A DNA stretch of 64,000 nucleotides, from NCBI RefSeq assembly GCF_051020985.1, contig NC_135000.1, positions 2,976,001-3,040,000 of the forward strand, read 5' to 3'. Below, one piece after another: positions 1-11,109 of the stretch; position 1 is the first letter of the stretch; the number at the start of each line of letters is the position of its first letter. The position numbers were made by a program, and so were the translations under genes. This DNA is from Nomia melanderi (lineage: Eukaryota; Arthropoda; Insecta; Hymenoptera; Halictidae). Below the pieces are notes generated by a model. The model was not told where the DNA came from. It saw only the letters and a list, made by a program, of their open reading frames with translations, and ran no database searches.

Positions 1-577
1 ACTTTACCCACTGAAAGCCTATTAATAAACTTCTCTATATCTACATTATGTCGAAAAATAATTCAATAATTTTCCTTTAAATGGTAACTTTAAAAAATTG
101 TTATGTTATCTTGTTTAAAAGGACTTATTAGCTCAGTATTGCAATCGTTACTTCCATTAAAAATTTCATAACTGTTTATTAAATACGTGTTTTCCAAAAA
201 TGATTGAATAAAGCTTTATTACAACTATTAAATACAAAACATTAGTATAAATAAATAAGGTTATTAACTTATGATAATAATACAATAATAAGTTATTTTA
301 TTAGTGTAGTAAGAAGTTACTAACAATCGTTACATACCATACGTTGTATAAAGAAATTATTAATAATTCAGTATATGCTCATTTAATAATAATCTTCTAA
401 TTTAACTTCCAAAATTGTAATTGAATGCTAAAGCTCTTATAAAACATTTTAATACAAAACAATATTAAAGCTAAATTAATGTTAAAATTAGTACCGAAGC
501 TCGTTCAAACTTATTCCACTGTGTCAACTAACTCCACAACTCAACAGATAAATCAGTACTTCATGTATTCAAGATTA
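1..577. other. AT-rich sequence without recognised genes
   Basis: This stretch is extremely AT-rich, with many short poly-A/T runs and no open frame of note. I see no gene, RNA or clear repeat in it apart from general low complexity. It ends where the first TTAA-flanked element begins. Confidence 0.5.
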
Positions 578-947
578 TTAATCCCTTGCTCTGTAACATC
601 GTATAAGACTCGTAGCAATGATACAAACAGAATCGAACAAACATAAGTAGTACTCGATTCTATCAAATCCAAAATAAATATTAACATTGAAATTAAATAT
701 TACTCTGAAAAATACAATATAAATTGAATATTATTCTGAACAAATAGGATACAAATTAAATATTATTATAATAAAATATTATTCTGAATAAATAGAATTC
801 AAATTAAATATTATTCTTCCATTATCAATCGTTATACTTTAGAATAAACATCGATGCCTAGAATTCTCTCTTTTTTCAATGAATTGTTAATAACAAAGTA
901 TCTAGATCGATCATAGTCCAGAAAGAAATCATAGAGCAAAGGGTTAA
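578..947. mobile_element. TTAA MITE, family B, with internal minisatellite
   Basis: The element opens with TTAATCCCTTGCTCTG and closes with ATAGAGCAAAGGGTTAA, so it has imperfect terminal inverted repeats inside a duplicated TTAA. The last 80 bp, read in reverse complement, match the 5' part of the family B copy at 47018 (shared ATGATTTCTTTCT and a GATCGAT block). It is longer than its roughly 240-bp relatives because positions 690-815 hold about four degenerate copies of a 30-odd-bp AT-rich unit containing AAATTAAATATTATTCTGAA. It probably moved with piggyBac-type transposase, judging by the TTAA sites. Confidence 0.6.
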
Positions 948-1445
948 GAAGTCTATTAACAGTAGCTTTAATGCTTTCACGGCCTGGAATATTACATTCA
1001 TAAGTGGCTTTCGGGTGAGAGCCGTGTCCAATAGGAACAGCATCAGTGTGTCTTTAGCCCCTGATGAAGCCAGGTGCCATGTTGGCGAAACGTTGGCAAC
1101 AAATTCGTATTCGACGCGGCTCTCACCCGAAAGCCACTTATGAATTTAAGTCTATTAGCAGGCCTTTGGTAATGACAATTCTGTTCGATAAAATTAACAC
1201 TTATTCTTTCTTTCGGTAAATTATTAATAACAAAACAGTTAGATCGTTCATAGTTCAGAAAGAAATAGGACAAAGGGCTAAGAAGTCTATTAACACTATT
1301 AATTTAATGGGCTTTTGTTAGACAAACTGTTAAACAGAATTTTACAAACCTAAATCTTACTCTTCCTTCTTTCAATAAATTATTCATAACAAAGCGGTGG
1401 TATCGATCTCAGTTATGTAAGAAATCATGGGGCAAGTGGTTAAGT
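865..1445. repeat. Three tandem partial copies of the family B terminus
   Basis: The block ending in AGCAAAGGGTTAAG (865-960) recurs at 1195-1303 (ending GACAAAGGGCTAAG) and 1365-1445 (ending GGGCAAGTGGTTAAG). Copies one and two stay alike past the TTAA (AAGTCTATTAACA), so the duplicated unit extended beyond the MITE. This points to local duplication rather than three independent insertions. The inverted repeat at 997-1144 sits between the first two copies. Confidence 0.55.
997..1144. mobile_element. 28-bp inverted repeat enclosing a hammerhead-like core (possible Penelope-like remnant)
   Basis: Positions 997-1024 and 1117-1144 are perfect 28-bp reverse complements (TTCATAAGTGGCTTTCGGGT at the left end). 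Between them, 1061-1067 reads CTGATGA, then a short hairpin (GCCA/TGGC with a closing G-T), then GAAAC at 1087-1091. This is the order of the conserved hammerhead ribozyme core. Penelope-like retroelements of animals are known to carry minimal hammerhead motifs in their terminal repeats and often leave inverted fragments. I could close stem II but not convincing stems I and III, so self-cleavage is not shown. Confidence 0.4.
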
Positions 1446-1987
1446 TACGTTACCAAATCCGCACAGTACACAAATAACTCGGCATTTGTCGCCCGGGAGT
1501 CCCCAGTAGAGTCAGTCGTTCATAGTCAGACACATTATTCTGATTAACCCGCTAAATCCTTTGGCCGCGGAATTGACCATTGTTCGTCAAGTTTTTCTCG
1601 CCTGTGGCACGTTTCGTGTCCTACCGACCAATAAACTTTCGAAGAAGCTTCCGTGCTTCCAATCGAGAGCTTTCTGAACTCTTTCATAATTTCCGACCCG
1701 ATCGTTCCGCTCGGAAGGCCCGCGCCGCGCCGCGCCGCTTCGAGCCATTAATCTGAAACGCGATTCTCACGGTTAATGAAACGGTTTCTTTGTTCTAGAA
1801 ATTTATGAGAATCCGAAGTTTTCTGTGACACTAAAAGATTGAAAATATAGTGGAAAGAGGGATGCGATGTGGGGGAGTTCAGGGAAGAAAACCGAGTTTA
1901 CTCGGATCGAGAACTTTGACGATTGAATGTCGCGTCCAGCTGACAGTAGAACTGCAAAGATAATACAAGTATGATGTCAAGATATAA
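1446..1987. other. GC-mixed stretch without recognised gene
   Basis: A somewhat GC-richer piece (about 1490-1760, with a CGCGCCGCGCCGCGCCGC run near 1721) lies in AT-rich surroundings. There is no open frame of interest and no splice-flanked exon I would defend. It could be a regulatory island. Confidence 0.3.
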
Positions 1988-2396
1988 GAGAATTTGTATA
2001 TTTTTCTCTTAGGAAACTGTGAAATGCAAACTGTAGTAAACATTGTTATTTTATTTAGAAGAATGTATTATTTTTATATATTTTATTGTAATATATTGCT
2101 TGAGTACCTTACTTCTACCTGCACAATTGCCAAAAGTAGCTTCTTAATATAATATAATTAATAATAATGAAATAAAAAAATTATTATAAATTAAATTTAT
2201 AATAATTTTTTAATTTCATTATTATTAATTATATTATATTAAGGAGCTACTTTTAGCAACGATGTAGGTAGAAGTAACATACATTGAAAATAATACATTT
2301 TTCTAAATAAAATAATTGACGTTTTACTGAAGTCTGCATTTCACACTTTTCTAAGAGAAAAAAAAACAAATTCTTTCGTAAACAAATTTATCAAAC
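1988..2396. mobile_element. Long foldback (hairpin) element
   Basis: Two arms of about 200 bp are imperfect reverse complements around a centre near 2192. Matching blocks include AGAATTTGTATATTTTTCTC against GAGAAAAAAAAACAAATTCT, GTGAAATGCAAACTGTAGTA against its complement near 2325, and a nearly perfect inner part with ATAATAATGAAATAAAAAAA on the left. It would form a very long stem. A partial direct copy of the outer arm, containing CTTTCGTAAACAAA, follows at about 2490-2565. It is probably a foldback MITE; no coding capacity is seen. Confidence 0.6.
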
Positions 2397-2842
2397 ACTC
2401 TACATCGCAAATAATTGAATTAAATGAAATTACACAAAATAAAATACACAATCAATAGATTGCAATAAAATATATCAAGATATAAATTTTCCTAAATAAA
2501 ATAACTACACTCCTCCAAGAGAGAAAGAAATACAAATCCTTTCGTAAACAAAGTCATCAAACACTCTCCATGGCAGTAATCCTATTTTTATTAACGCAAC
2601 ATGTCATTCCACAATTTCCATAGAGAAATCTTTCGCTATCGGTACAGAACGAAAGAACTCGCAGTAATATCCAGACACTTTGTTATAACGATTCAAAAAG
2701 AAAGCGTTCTATTTTATCCTACTTTCCCTTATAACAAACACGACCGCAGAAAAATGTTATGAGTTACATTCAATACGAAATGAAAACCGCACGAACTAGC
2801 AGGCCAAGCTTATATGGTAACGGCGGCCAATATGGAATAGCT

Positions 2843-3543
2843 CCTAATATGGAACACCACACTATTTCGGAAAATAAATAGCTTGACGTGTGAGTTACCA
2901 TGGAAACACTTCTTTAGTAATAAAAAACAAGGATATTAATAGTTGGACATCAATTAAGGATTTGTCATTGAATGTGAAGCATTATTGTGTATGGCAGTGC
3001 GTTAAATTTTCTGAAAGACGAGTTAAATAGTTGAATTTTGTAATATAGATAGGCTAACAAATTATATTTTTTCATGATTCGTCATTGAACACGTTTGTCT
3101 TTCACTATTCAAAGGCAATTTGTTACAAATTTATTTTCGTCTTCGAATAGTTATTATTTTTCTCTCGGAATAACGGTGTTACGCATATATTCAAAGTATA
3201 AAAGAAAAAGAACAAACAAATTAACATAATATAAGTTGAAGAACGTGGAGAATTCGTTTATTTATACTTTTTAATTCTATAAAATATTCATTTCTCGTGA
3301 TAAAAATGAATTTTGTTTACAAATTACGTAAGAGTTCTATGTTAGCTGCCATTTTGTTCAAATCGCTGTTTTTGTCATTATTTACTTTTTTCATTGTAGT
3401 TTGAGGGCATTGAAATTTTTGCATTGTTATCGATCAGTATACTAATATTTATTAACTTGTTCGTGTTTTGATGGAAGTTCCATTGAAAAAACTCATATCT
3501 CTCGCTTTTGGCAAGCTCTGAATATCACGTGTTCCATATTAGG
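2843..3543. mobile_element. Candidate DNA element bounded by 15-bp inverted repeats
   Basis: CCTAATATGGAACAC at 2843-2857 is matched by its exact reverse complement at 3529-3543. The 700 bp between has no open frame. A 15-bp perfect inverted repeat at that spacing suggests a non-autonomous DNA transposon, but I cannot see a clear target-site duplication, so chance or a decayed element remains possible. Confidence 0.35.
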
Positions 3544-4063
3544 TGTCATACTATCGACGGTATGCGTTCCCGGTCGAGTTTAGCGAGAGATGTGACCCTT
3601 TCGTCGCTGTCCTCGCCGTATTTAAATGGAAATAGCCAGCCTCGTGAAAGAGGCTAGAACCGAAATGCAGCGTCAAACGCTCAGGATTATTTAGCACCCA
3701 TTGACCGTCTGACAAATGGAAATTTTCCGGATTAACATAATATCCGATAGCACCTCCCGCGAAATACGAAACCACAAACGAATATTCCCAGTGATTTTTC
3801 GCTTCATTTCCGGGAAAAGGGATTATACAGTTGGACACTTTGGTTCTCGGCTAACGCGATTTTGTTTTTTACGTTTGGTTGCTCAACGGTGAAATTAGAA
3901 ATCCTAGGTTCCCTTAAGTGAAATTGATTCTCGGCTGTCAGGGTGAGGATTTGATATTTTTCTGACATTTTGTTGTTCAATATGGATTTGTACATTGCTA
4001 AATAAATAATACAAATAGACTGAATGAAATACAATTTTTCCTGGAATCTGGATTTATTTTATA

Positions 4064-4558
4064 AACCGATAACATTTTTGAATTTGTTTAATATCGCTTG
4101 TACCTCTTGTTCTCTGGATTTGTTAAAATGAAATTCATGTGTTTAAAATGCTCATTTTCTTCAACGTAATTTGTTAAATAATTGTCCAGTGACAACAATG
4201 AAACAATTGAATAAAGTTTATTTAGAAAATAATTCGTTTTATCAAAGCAAAACGTTTCAATATCTTATGGGCATTGTTTGTGGGCTAAGTAAGATTAACC
4301 GGATTCCAGGGAAAATGGTGGTTTATTTATTTTATTCGTATCGTTTATTTATTTATTCATTTTAATATTCCATTGAGAATATTGTGATGACATAAAGTGT
4401 TTTCTTAAATAAACTTTACTTAATCGTTATAACTGGATGATCATTTGACAAATTATATGAAGAGAAGTAAATACTTTGAAACAGATAAATTTCATTTTAA
4501 CAAATTCAGAGAACACGACACAAATACGATATGAAACAAAACGAAAATGTTATCTGAT
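4064..4558. mobile_element. Inverted-repeat element, dispersed family P
   Basis: The left part (about 4064-4234) and right part (about 4398-4558) are imperfect reverse complements: GATAACATTTTT against AAATGTTATC outside, and AATAAAGTTTATTTAG against CTTAAATAAACTTTACTTA inside. The roughly 160-bp centre contains AGCAAAACGTTTC. Related pieces occur at 10335-10580, 29698-29870, 30540-30720 and 63790-63965, so this is a dispersed repeat and not coding. Confidence 0.55.
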
Positions 4559-4599
4559 TCAAAAAACAAACAACAAATGTTCTGCAGAACATTTCTAAC

Positions 4600-5440
4600 A
4601 TTTTTTATGTGTGCCCTTAATTTTGAAAGTGGTCTAATGTTTCGATAAAGCGTTTGTTTCTTAATCTAGAGCAGAAATAAGCCGACCTATGTTCAGCCGT
4701 TTTGATAAAAACTCGATATTTATATATTATAGATATTTAACATTTCATTTGTTCGATTTCGAGAGATATTTAAATACTTTACTACTGTATCAAGATCAAT
4801 ATTTTTTTCCCTTCTTTTCCAATAAAGCATGAAACATTTTGAAAATAGTAGAAAGTAATATTTATTTTTGAAAATGTGCTATTACTATCATAATTTGAAA
4901 TGATGTACTTTAAACATTTGCTTCTGAGGATTTTATATAACCGTTCCTGAGAACCGTGGAAGTACAGCTGGTTACTGGAGATTACCTGAGTGCTGTCCAG
5001 AAATATTTCCTTAAATGTGATATGAATCAGAAAAAGGTACCATTTCTTTAACGCATTGCCAGCCAAAAGAATTTCATAAAAGTTTCGCTCCAGGCCAGGA
5101 TGTAAATTCTTCTAAATTAGCATTTTTCGATACGGGAATTGAAATGGTATTGGCACATTTATTCCACGAATATTTCGACGAAACTTCACTGTTGTATGCA
5201 GATTTATTATTTAATATGTAATATGTATATACATCTATTTAAATTGCTGAGTTTATATTTTTAAATTATTCAATGAAAATTAAATAGTCCAACGAAAAAC
5301 GATTTTTTTATTAAACCATTTATTTGCATAAAAAATCAACAACTAATAAAACATACATTTAATTTCAAAGAATGGTGATTTAATAATTATGAACATGAAC
5401 CAAAATAGAAATACCCATTTCACTCGACGCATTAACTAAA
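4600..5440. other. AT-rich sequence without recognised gene
   Basis: Frames here are short and of low complexity. I see no splice-flanked coding exon, RNA gene or clear repeat boundary. Confidence 0.4.
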
Positions 5441-5449
5441 ATTAATAAA

Positions 5450-5680
5450 CAATTGCTGCAATCTCCTTGTAGATGTGTTATTCTTTTGTTTGACGCCGCT
5501 CTCCGGGTACTCGTATTTACCGACACTCACTCACATTCTTTCATTCTTTATACAACCAATCTTTCGCATCTTTCGCCTGTCGCTCTATCCCATTCGTTCT
5601 CACTCGTTCGGCGCGCATTTTGTACTCATTCGAACATTCACTCGCTACAAATTAGCAAGCACAGGTGCCAATAGCTACTT
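5450..5680 (+). repeat. C/T-rich segment with recurring TCACTCGC-type motifs
   Basis: The + strand is strikingly pyrimidine-rich (CACTCACTCACATTCTTTC, then TTCTCACTCGTTCGGCG). Similar stretches occur at 36690-36990 and 46380-46610. The open frames in them follow from low purine content rather than coding. They may be parts of a retroelement leader or decayed satellite; I cannot decide which. Confidence 0.35.
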
Positions 5681-5753
5681 TCATAAATATCATTGTCAAA
5701 ACTTCATTTTTTTTACGAGCTACGTGTACTTTTCCCTAAATCATTAATTTAAA

Positions 5754-6003
5754 TTAACACATTGAACGCCGGCTAAATTTCAGCTACTAAAAACGCGAGC
5801 GTCGATGATTATATTGATACATTTTTAAACATCGATTAAACCAAAATTTCTAACTTATGAAAGAGAATAAAGAATTCGACTTTGGAAATTTTACTTTGGA
5901 TTTGTGTTATACATATCTAAAATGATACATGAACATAGAATTAGCAATTAAACGATAGACTAAAAATCCCGCATTATCGCGGGGCCTGCGCTCAATGTGT
6001 TAA
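5754..6003. mobile_element. TTAA MITE, family E
   Basis: Starts TTAACACATTGAACGCC and ends GCGCTCAATGTGTTAA, so it has inverted termini with TTAA at both ends; 250 bp. Near the right end CCCGC at 5968-5972 pairs with GCGGG at 5979-5983, a small hairpin 16 bp inside the terminal TTAA. A second family member is at 15943-16405. Confidence 0.75.
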
Positions 6004-6339
6004 GAAGAATTTCATAATTACAATAATGAGCTGAAATAAAAATATATAGTTGCTATGTAAATACATTTAAATAAATAAAAACAAATAAATTTCTTTATTA
6101 GTTACTACAAATGAGTATATTTACCATTAATCGACAATTAACATTACTCAGACTTTCATATTGAAGTTAGAAATTAAATTTTCCACAAAAAGTTTCATCA
6201 AAAATTCCATACTTATATTATACAAAGGTTAAATTCAAGGTTAAAGGTGAATCAAAGTTAATAAACAATTAGCAGGCACTGAAGCCAATATCCTTAAATA
6301 ATTACGTCGCTTCATAACAATCCTCAACAAGAATTTTCC

Positions 6340-6690
6340 GTCAATTCTTTCTTGCTAGCGCCCTTTTTCACTGTTGCACAGGGACTTTGTATATATACAC
6401 CTTGATTTTCTTGGTCTGCTGGATGTTTTCTTTAGAAACGGAGTTCACCGAAGGTCTTTAAGCGGATCATTGACTATTTCACTGTTGAAAGACGATCGAA
6501 CCGAGGTCGAAGTGGCGAAAGACGAACAAAGTAATCTGTCCGATTGAAAACTCGTCGAACATGAGCCATTTGTCTTGACCTCCTGTTGCCTCATCGTTAG
6601 AGGAATCGTTGTTTCAGGAATCTCATTTCAACGTTCGCGCACATTTGCGTTTAGAAATTTGTCAAACGGTTCTACAGTGAAAGATACTAT
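6340..6690. promoter_or_regulatory. GC-richer island, possible regulatory sequence
   Basis: The stretch is less AT-rich than its surroundings and holds blocks such as GACGATCGAACCGAGGTCG and a GTATATATACACC TATA-like run near 6390. No coding exon is apparent. The regulatory role is a guess from composition only. Confidence 0.2.
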
Positions 6691-6928
6691 TGATTTTCAA
6701 TTGCTACTACATGGATTAAAAAATGTTTGTGCCTTGTTATATAATAGTTAATACTTTAAAGTCTAAAGGGGATTAAATACTTAAAATGGATCTACTGTGG
6801 TACGTCAAACCGTTACCAAAATCAGTATTAACGTCACTTTTATGGCGTGATTGGAAATGGAAGATTGGCCAGTAACTTTATTAAGTAGTCATTGTTATAT
6901 TAACGATGTTTAGTATTTAATAAACGTA

Positions 6929-7167
6929 TTAACACTATTTCTATCGAAGGTGTCGAAAGACATATTTTGAAATTGTAACTTAAAAGTATTTTCTCAGTCT
7001 AACCACTTTTGTTCAATTGAATTTTGAACATTTCCTATAGTTGATTTTATAATCGTTGTTGGGAAAGTCGAGAAGTCAATTCAGAATACACGACTAAACT
7101 TGGAAAACAATTTTAAGGCAAAAATTAAAAAGATGCCTTTTGACACCTTCGGTAAAAATAGTGTTAA
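6929..7167. mobile_element. TTAA MITE, family I
   Basis: Begins TTAACACTATTTCTATCGAA and ends CGGTAAAAATAGTGTTAA. The termini are inverted for about 26 bp (GAAGGTGTC inside the left end, GACACCTTC inside the right end). TGTC-GAAA-GACA at 6951-6962 forms a compact hairpin 18 bp inside the left TTAA. Length 239 bp, noncoding. Confidence 0.75.
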
Positions 7168-7434
7168 GAATATTTAAAAATTTTCTAATGTTCCACCCAG
7201 TAGAATTACGATCAGTAATGAATTTTTGTAAATTCACGAATAAAATAAATAAATACAAATACTGTAGGTACAAAGTAATTTCATCTCTAATCAAATAAAC
7301 GACTTCTAAGATGAAGTTTAGCTCGTTACTAAATAATCAATAGGTTAACAGGCCTATAAATGCACTTAAGATTCATTAAATCAAATCACATTTTCGTTTC
7401 AGAATTTATTATAAAAATTCATCTTACACTCAGG

Positions 7435-7640
7435 GCCTGGCTAAGAGGGAAATACCAACAATACTAACAATTAATATTTAATAAAGATATTATTATATAT
7501 TCACTTGTTACATATTATTTTATTACATCATAAACAGAGAAACGCCAATGATACCAACACCTAATACTCACTAAATATATTATTATATATTCACGTATCA
7601 TTTATTATTGTTTTACATTATTTTCTTCACAATAATATAT
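7435..7640. repeat. Two tandem copies of a ~115-bp AT-rich unit
   Basis: The block with ATACCAACAATACTAACA, then TATTATTATATATTCAC, recurs about 110-115 bp downstream as GATACCAACACCTAATAC, then the same TATTATATATTCAC. The copies are diverged. No gene is present. Confidence 0.45.
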
Positions 7641-7892
7641 AATATTCTTGCATTTTAGTATACAACACTTATTACAAGACAGTTATACTTTCATGTATCC
7701 AAAAGGATACCTACCTCGCAGACATAATTAGCCACCACTACAACACAATAGAATATCAACAAGGGTCTCATAATAACTTATGACAGCCTCTATAATAGTT
7801 TCTTTTCAGCATAGTGAAATGCGGCACGTGCTGCCTTGAAATGCCCCAGGCCAAGACCCTAATAAATCAATCCCAAAGTCAAACACTGTAGC

Positions 7893-8213
7893 CTAGGTCA
7901 GATGTCCACATGCGAGGGGCCCAGAAGGGGGAGAGAAAGTCCCCTGGCGCTGTAACTTGATCAATGGGCCTGCCTGGCGCCCCACTCTGAGAATGGCACG
8001 CTTGGGCCCCAAAGGTGGGGACGGAGAAGGGTCGTACGGTACACTATAGTCATTGACCTGCTCGCTGCAGTCGAAACAGAGTCCATTCATGCGTCGAACC
8101 CCAGTCAGCTGAGTACTCAGATACGTAAACACGTGTAGAGGTCGAAAAAGGGCCATGACCATGGGAAAAGCATTAACCTCTGTTTTTTTTAGTATTGTGA
8201 TGTTTGAAAACAT
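7893..8213 (-). other. GC-rich island with 106-codon minus-strand frame, unidentified
   Basis: This segment is much richer in G+C than everything within several kilobases, with runs such as GAGGGGCCCAGAAGGGGGAG. The minus-strand frame encodes a Pro- and Gly-rich tail and a short Cys pair (CFDC) but no domain I know. The abrupt composition change suggests a decayed retroelement piece or an inserted foreign fragment rather than a host exon; no good splice sites frame it. Confidence 0.3.
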
Positions 8214-8243
8214 ATTTTAACCTGTGTCTCTTTGTTTGACTCT

Positions 8244-8372
8244 TTAAACCCTTGCTGTATTATTTATTTCTTAGTTATGATAGATGCAACTACTTTATTA
8301 TTAATAGTTTATTAGAAAAAAAGAAAAATTTTGATCACGATTCTGACACGATGTTGTTGGTCAAGGGGTTAA
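8244..8372. mobile_element. Short family B TTAA element
   Basis: Opens TTAAACCCTTGCTGTATT and closes GTTGGTCAAGGGGTTAA. Both ends match family B (compare 47018 and 13964), but at 129 bp the interior is deleted. Its right TTAA is also the start of a degraded family C copy at 8369-8531. Confidence 0.55.
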
Positions 8373-8531
8373 TACTAGATTTACTGATGTTTGGGTTCGT
8401 TTTGACTGTTGCAATTACGCGAATATGTTTCCTAATAATATATTGTTGAACATCTAATTTCCTAGATCTAAATGAATATCAATTTTTCTTGGAACAATAG
8501 AATAAATTGTGCAATAAATATGATCTTTTAA
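8369..8531. mobile_element. Degraded family C TTAA element
   Basis: Starts TTAATACTAGATTTACTGATG, close to the family C end (CACTAGATTTACGGA). It contains the family's AATAGAATAAATTGTGCAAT near the right side and stops at a TTAA in a decayed right terminus. Confidence in the right boundary is low. Confidence 0.4.
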
Positions 8532-8539
8532 CCTATGAT

Positions 8540-10330
8540 TTATTTTATAACTACGCCAAAAAGAATTATTTTATAATCACTTTGTAATGAATAATTTACT
8601 AGAAACAAAACAGAATTTCATATTCATCTATATCCATGTTTACTTTAAAGTGTAACAGTTGGTATTAGAAATGTAATATTTAATTTAGATTTGAGAGCGT
8701 TGAGATTTATTTAAAATTGTTAATTTCAATTTCAAATCTCCGTTACAGGATATTGTATTGCAAAGGATTAATGTATTATATATCACAGTATCTATGGTAG
8801 TGAAAAATAATAATGAAATAAGTTTCTATACATTTACTTATTTCTTTTAATTTTTTATTTTCACTGTATCAAACCTTCTTTATATTAGAATTTATTTTGA
8901 GTAAGTTACAATATTTTTATTTATTTCTTTTGTTCTTATTTCAAATTATTTTGATCATTATAATATCCATTTGAGCTTTCGTTGTATAATATAATTTATA
9001 TTCATATTTCTTTTGAACATGTTGCAATATTTATATTCATACTCATGCGAATAATTCAAGGGAGAAGAGAAACATTATAATTGATTTTTTTGTTAGAACG
9101 TAGATTAATGGAAATCGATAATAATAGCACTTAGAAGTCAAAGGGTTAATATCAGATATTCTGGATGTCGGTGAGAGCTTAATAATTCGAGATTATTGGA
9201 ACTGATTAATTTTAATAAGCTGCGTACCACAAACTATCGGAGATTAAAATTTGGATAACAATTGATTATAGATATTAGATTATTTTCCACTATTATATAG
9301 GTCATTGTAAATAAGAAATTATTAATAAATTATTATTTAGAGAAGATTAATGTAATCAGTATGATAAATAATACGAAACACTAATGCAAGGTGTAGATGG
9401 ATAATAATAACAGAGAAATCAATTGATCTCGTAGTGACCTGTATTTAGACATTAGAGTATTATTTACAGCACATATCCATTGCTGATTCCCATCACTAAC
9501 GATATACCAACCTAATAACAAGTTTGATTAATTTGAATCAATAATTCTGTACAAATGTTTACCTTAAATTGATTTCTGTCGAATTATTATATAATCTACA
9601 AATTGCTAATGAGAAATTCTTATTTAATTATAAATAAATTAAAAAAGATAATTGCCTTTTTTATTTTCAAAGAAATCAATTTGTTTCCTTCTTAATTTTC
9701 TTGAGGTATAAGTTTTTAAAAATTACTTCTTCTTAACCATCCAGATGGACTGACCTTTTAATAATCTTCGATTATTTATTTAAAAAAAAGTCAATTTGTT
9801 TCTTTCTCAATTCTTCCCCTTAAAACTTCACTTCTCTTTCAGTTAAAGTTAAATTTGTAATTAGACCACTTTAGTCTCTCCTGCAGTTCAGGCTCTCGTG
9901 TCAGGATCATTTGCGACTTACGCTGATGTTTCACTAACCAGACTCGCTATCGCTCGATTTCTGCTCCAGCGTTGCACCGACACAACCTCGAGCTTGAAAC
10001 CGTCACCGATATTCTAATAATTTGTAATCGGCTTTGGATTAGGCTCGGATCTTCGTGGTACGTACACAAAGGAATAATAACCTCGTGAACTATAAATAAA
10101 ACGATATTTAGTCCACGTTTCTGTTCTTCAACGTGCAACTGTGAAAACAAATGGAATCTTTTTAATTAGAGGAACGTTAAGACACTCTTTGATATCGATT
10201 TACAATGGAAAAGGTTAATCCATCGAAACACAGTAATTAATTCGAAATCTTCGAGAGAAAGCACGTTAGAAATGTTCAAAACTCACGCCAAAATTCGAAA
10301 TATTCATTATTTTCTTTATAATCGGTAATA
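8540..10330. other. AT-rich stretch with a GC-richer patch at about 9880-10140
   Basis: Most of this is low-complexity AT sequence with short A/T runs. A patch at 9880-10140 is GC-richer (GCAGTTCAGGCTCTCGTGTC) and may be regulatory. I see no supportable exon. A TTAA preceded by GTCAAAGGG near 9146 resembles a lone MITE terminus without a partner. Confidence 0.3.
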
Positions 10331-10334
10331 TTTT

Positions 10335-10580
10335 TTGTTTGATATCGATTTGTGAAATTGATTGGTTTAAGATGTTTAATTCTTTTGACATAATTTGTTA
10401 AGTAATCGTCTGTTGATAACAATAAAACAGTTGAATGAATTTTATTTAAGAAAATAGTTCGTTTATCGAAGCAAAACGTTTCGACATTTTATGAATATTG
10501 TTTGGGGGCTAATTAAAATTAGCTAGATTTCAGGAAAATTGTATTTTATTTGTTCTATTTGTATTATTTATTTATTTTAA
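10335..10580. repeat. Dispersed repeat family P, single arm plus centre
   Basis: Runs from TTTGATATCGATTTGTGAAA to TTTATTTTAATATTCC and follows the order of the left arm and centre of the 4064-4558 element, sharing AATTTGTTAAGTAAT, AGCAAAACGTTTCGA and the terminal TTTATTTATTTTAATATTCC. The inverted right arm is missing. Noncoding. Confidence 0.5.
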
Positions 10581-10739
10581 TATTCCAATGATAATGTCGT
10601 TTGCAGATTTTCGTGTAATCTTTTGTACCCATAATTTCTTTCGAATGGGATAATCAACGAACGAAATAAAAAAGAAATTGTCTGTTTGGAATCTTTCGAG
10701 TTCCGAAAGTCATCGAATAATACTTTCTTCGTTCGTAAT

Positions 10740-11060
10740 GTTAGGGGTCAACAGATAGAAAAAAGCGCAGATAATTGGATCAAACGGGGTGTGTGTTGTC
10801 CTTCTGATTGACATCGTCTAACGTTCGTATATGTTTCTGTGTACGTGTGTATACAGCCACGAGCCATAAGACTGTCGGCACGTGACTCATCGTATTAAGT
10901 CGGTAACAACGCACCTTTGTTGGCCCTCAAGGGTATTAATTAAGGGATGACACATTGCGGGCTAAGCCAATTAATAGACCGTATAAACGTCTTCGCTTTC
11001 CTTCGTATTGCTCCTATCGATGTCGAGGAAATGATTCTTGCCTTAGGCCATGAGGTAAAT
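10740..11060. promoter_or_regulatory. GC-richer island, possible regulatory element
   Basis: A mixed-composition block with CACGAGCCATAAGACTG, GGCACGTGACTCAT (an E-box CACGTG next to a TGACTCA AP-1-like site) and GGGATGACACATTG. It sits alone in AT-rich DNA and has no reading frame. A conserved enhancer is plausible but cannot be tested here. Confidence 0.3.
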
Positions 11061-11109
11061 GTATCCGTAACTACTGTGTTCAAGATATAAGCAGAATATA
11101 ATTATATTA

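Noticed and set aside
1021..1144. Complete functional hammerhead ribozyme
   Set aside because: Only the core and stem II are visible. I tried upstream GTC sites at 1025 and 1049 and a downstream GTA, and none gave satisfactory stems I and III.
3551..3838. 95-codon minus-strand frame with balanced composition
   Set aside because: It looks better than most frames (mixed residues, fair codon use) but I find no family, no start context and no acceptor or donor that fits.
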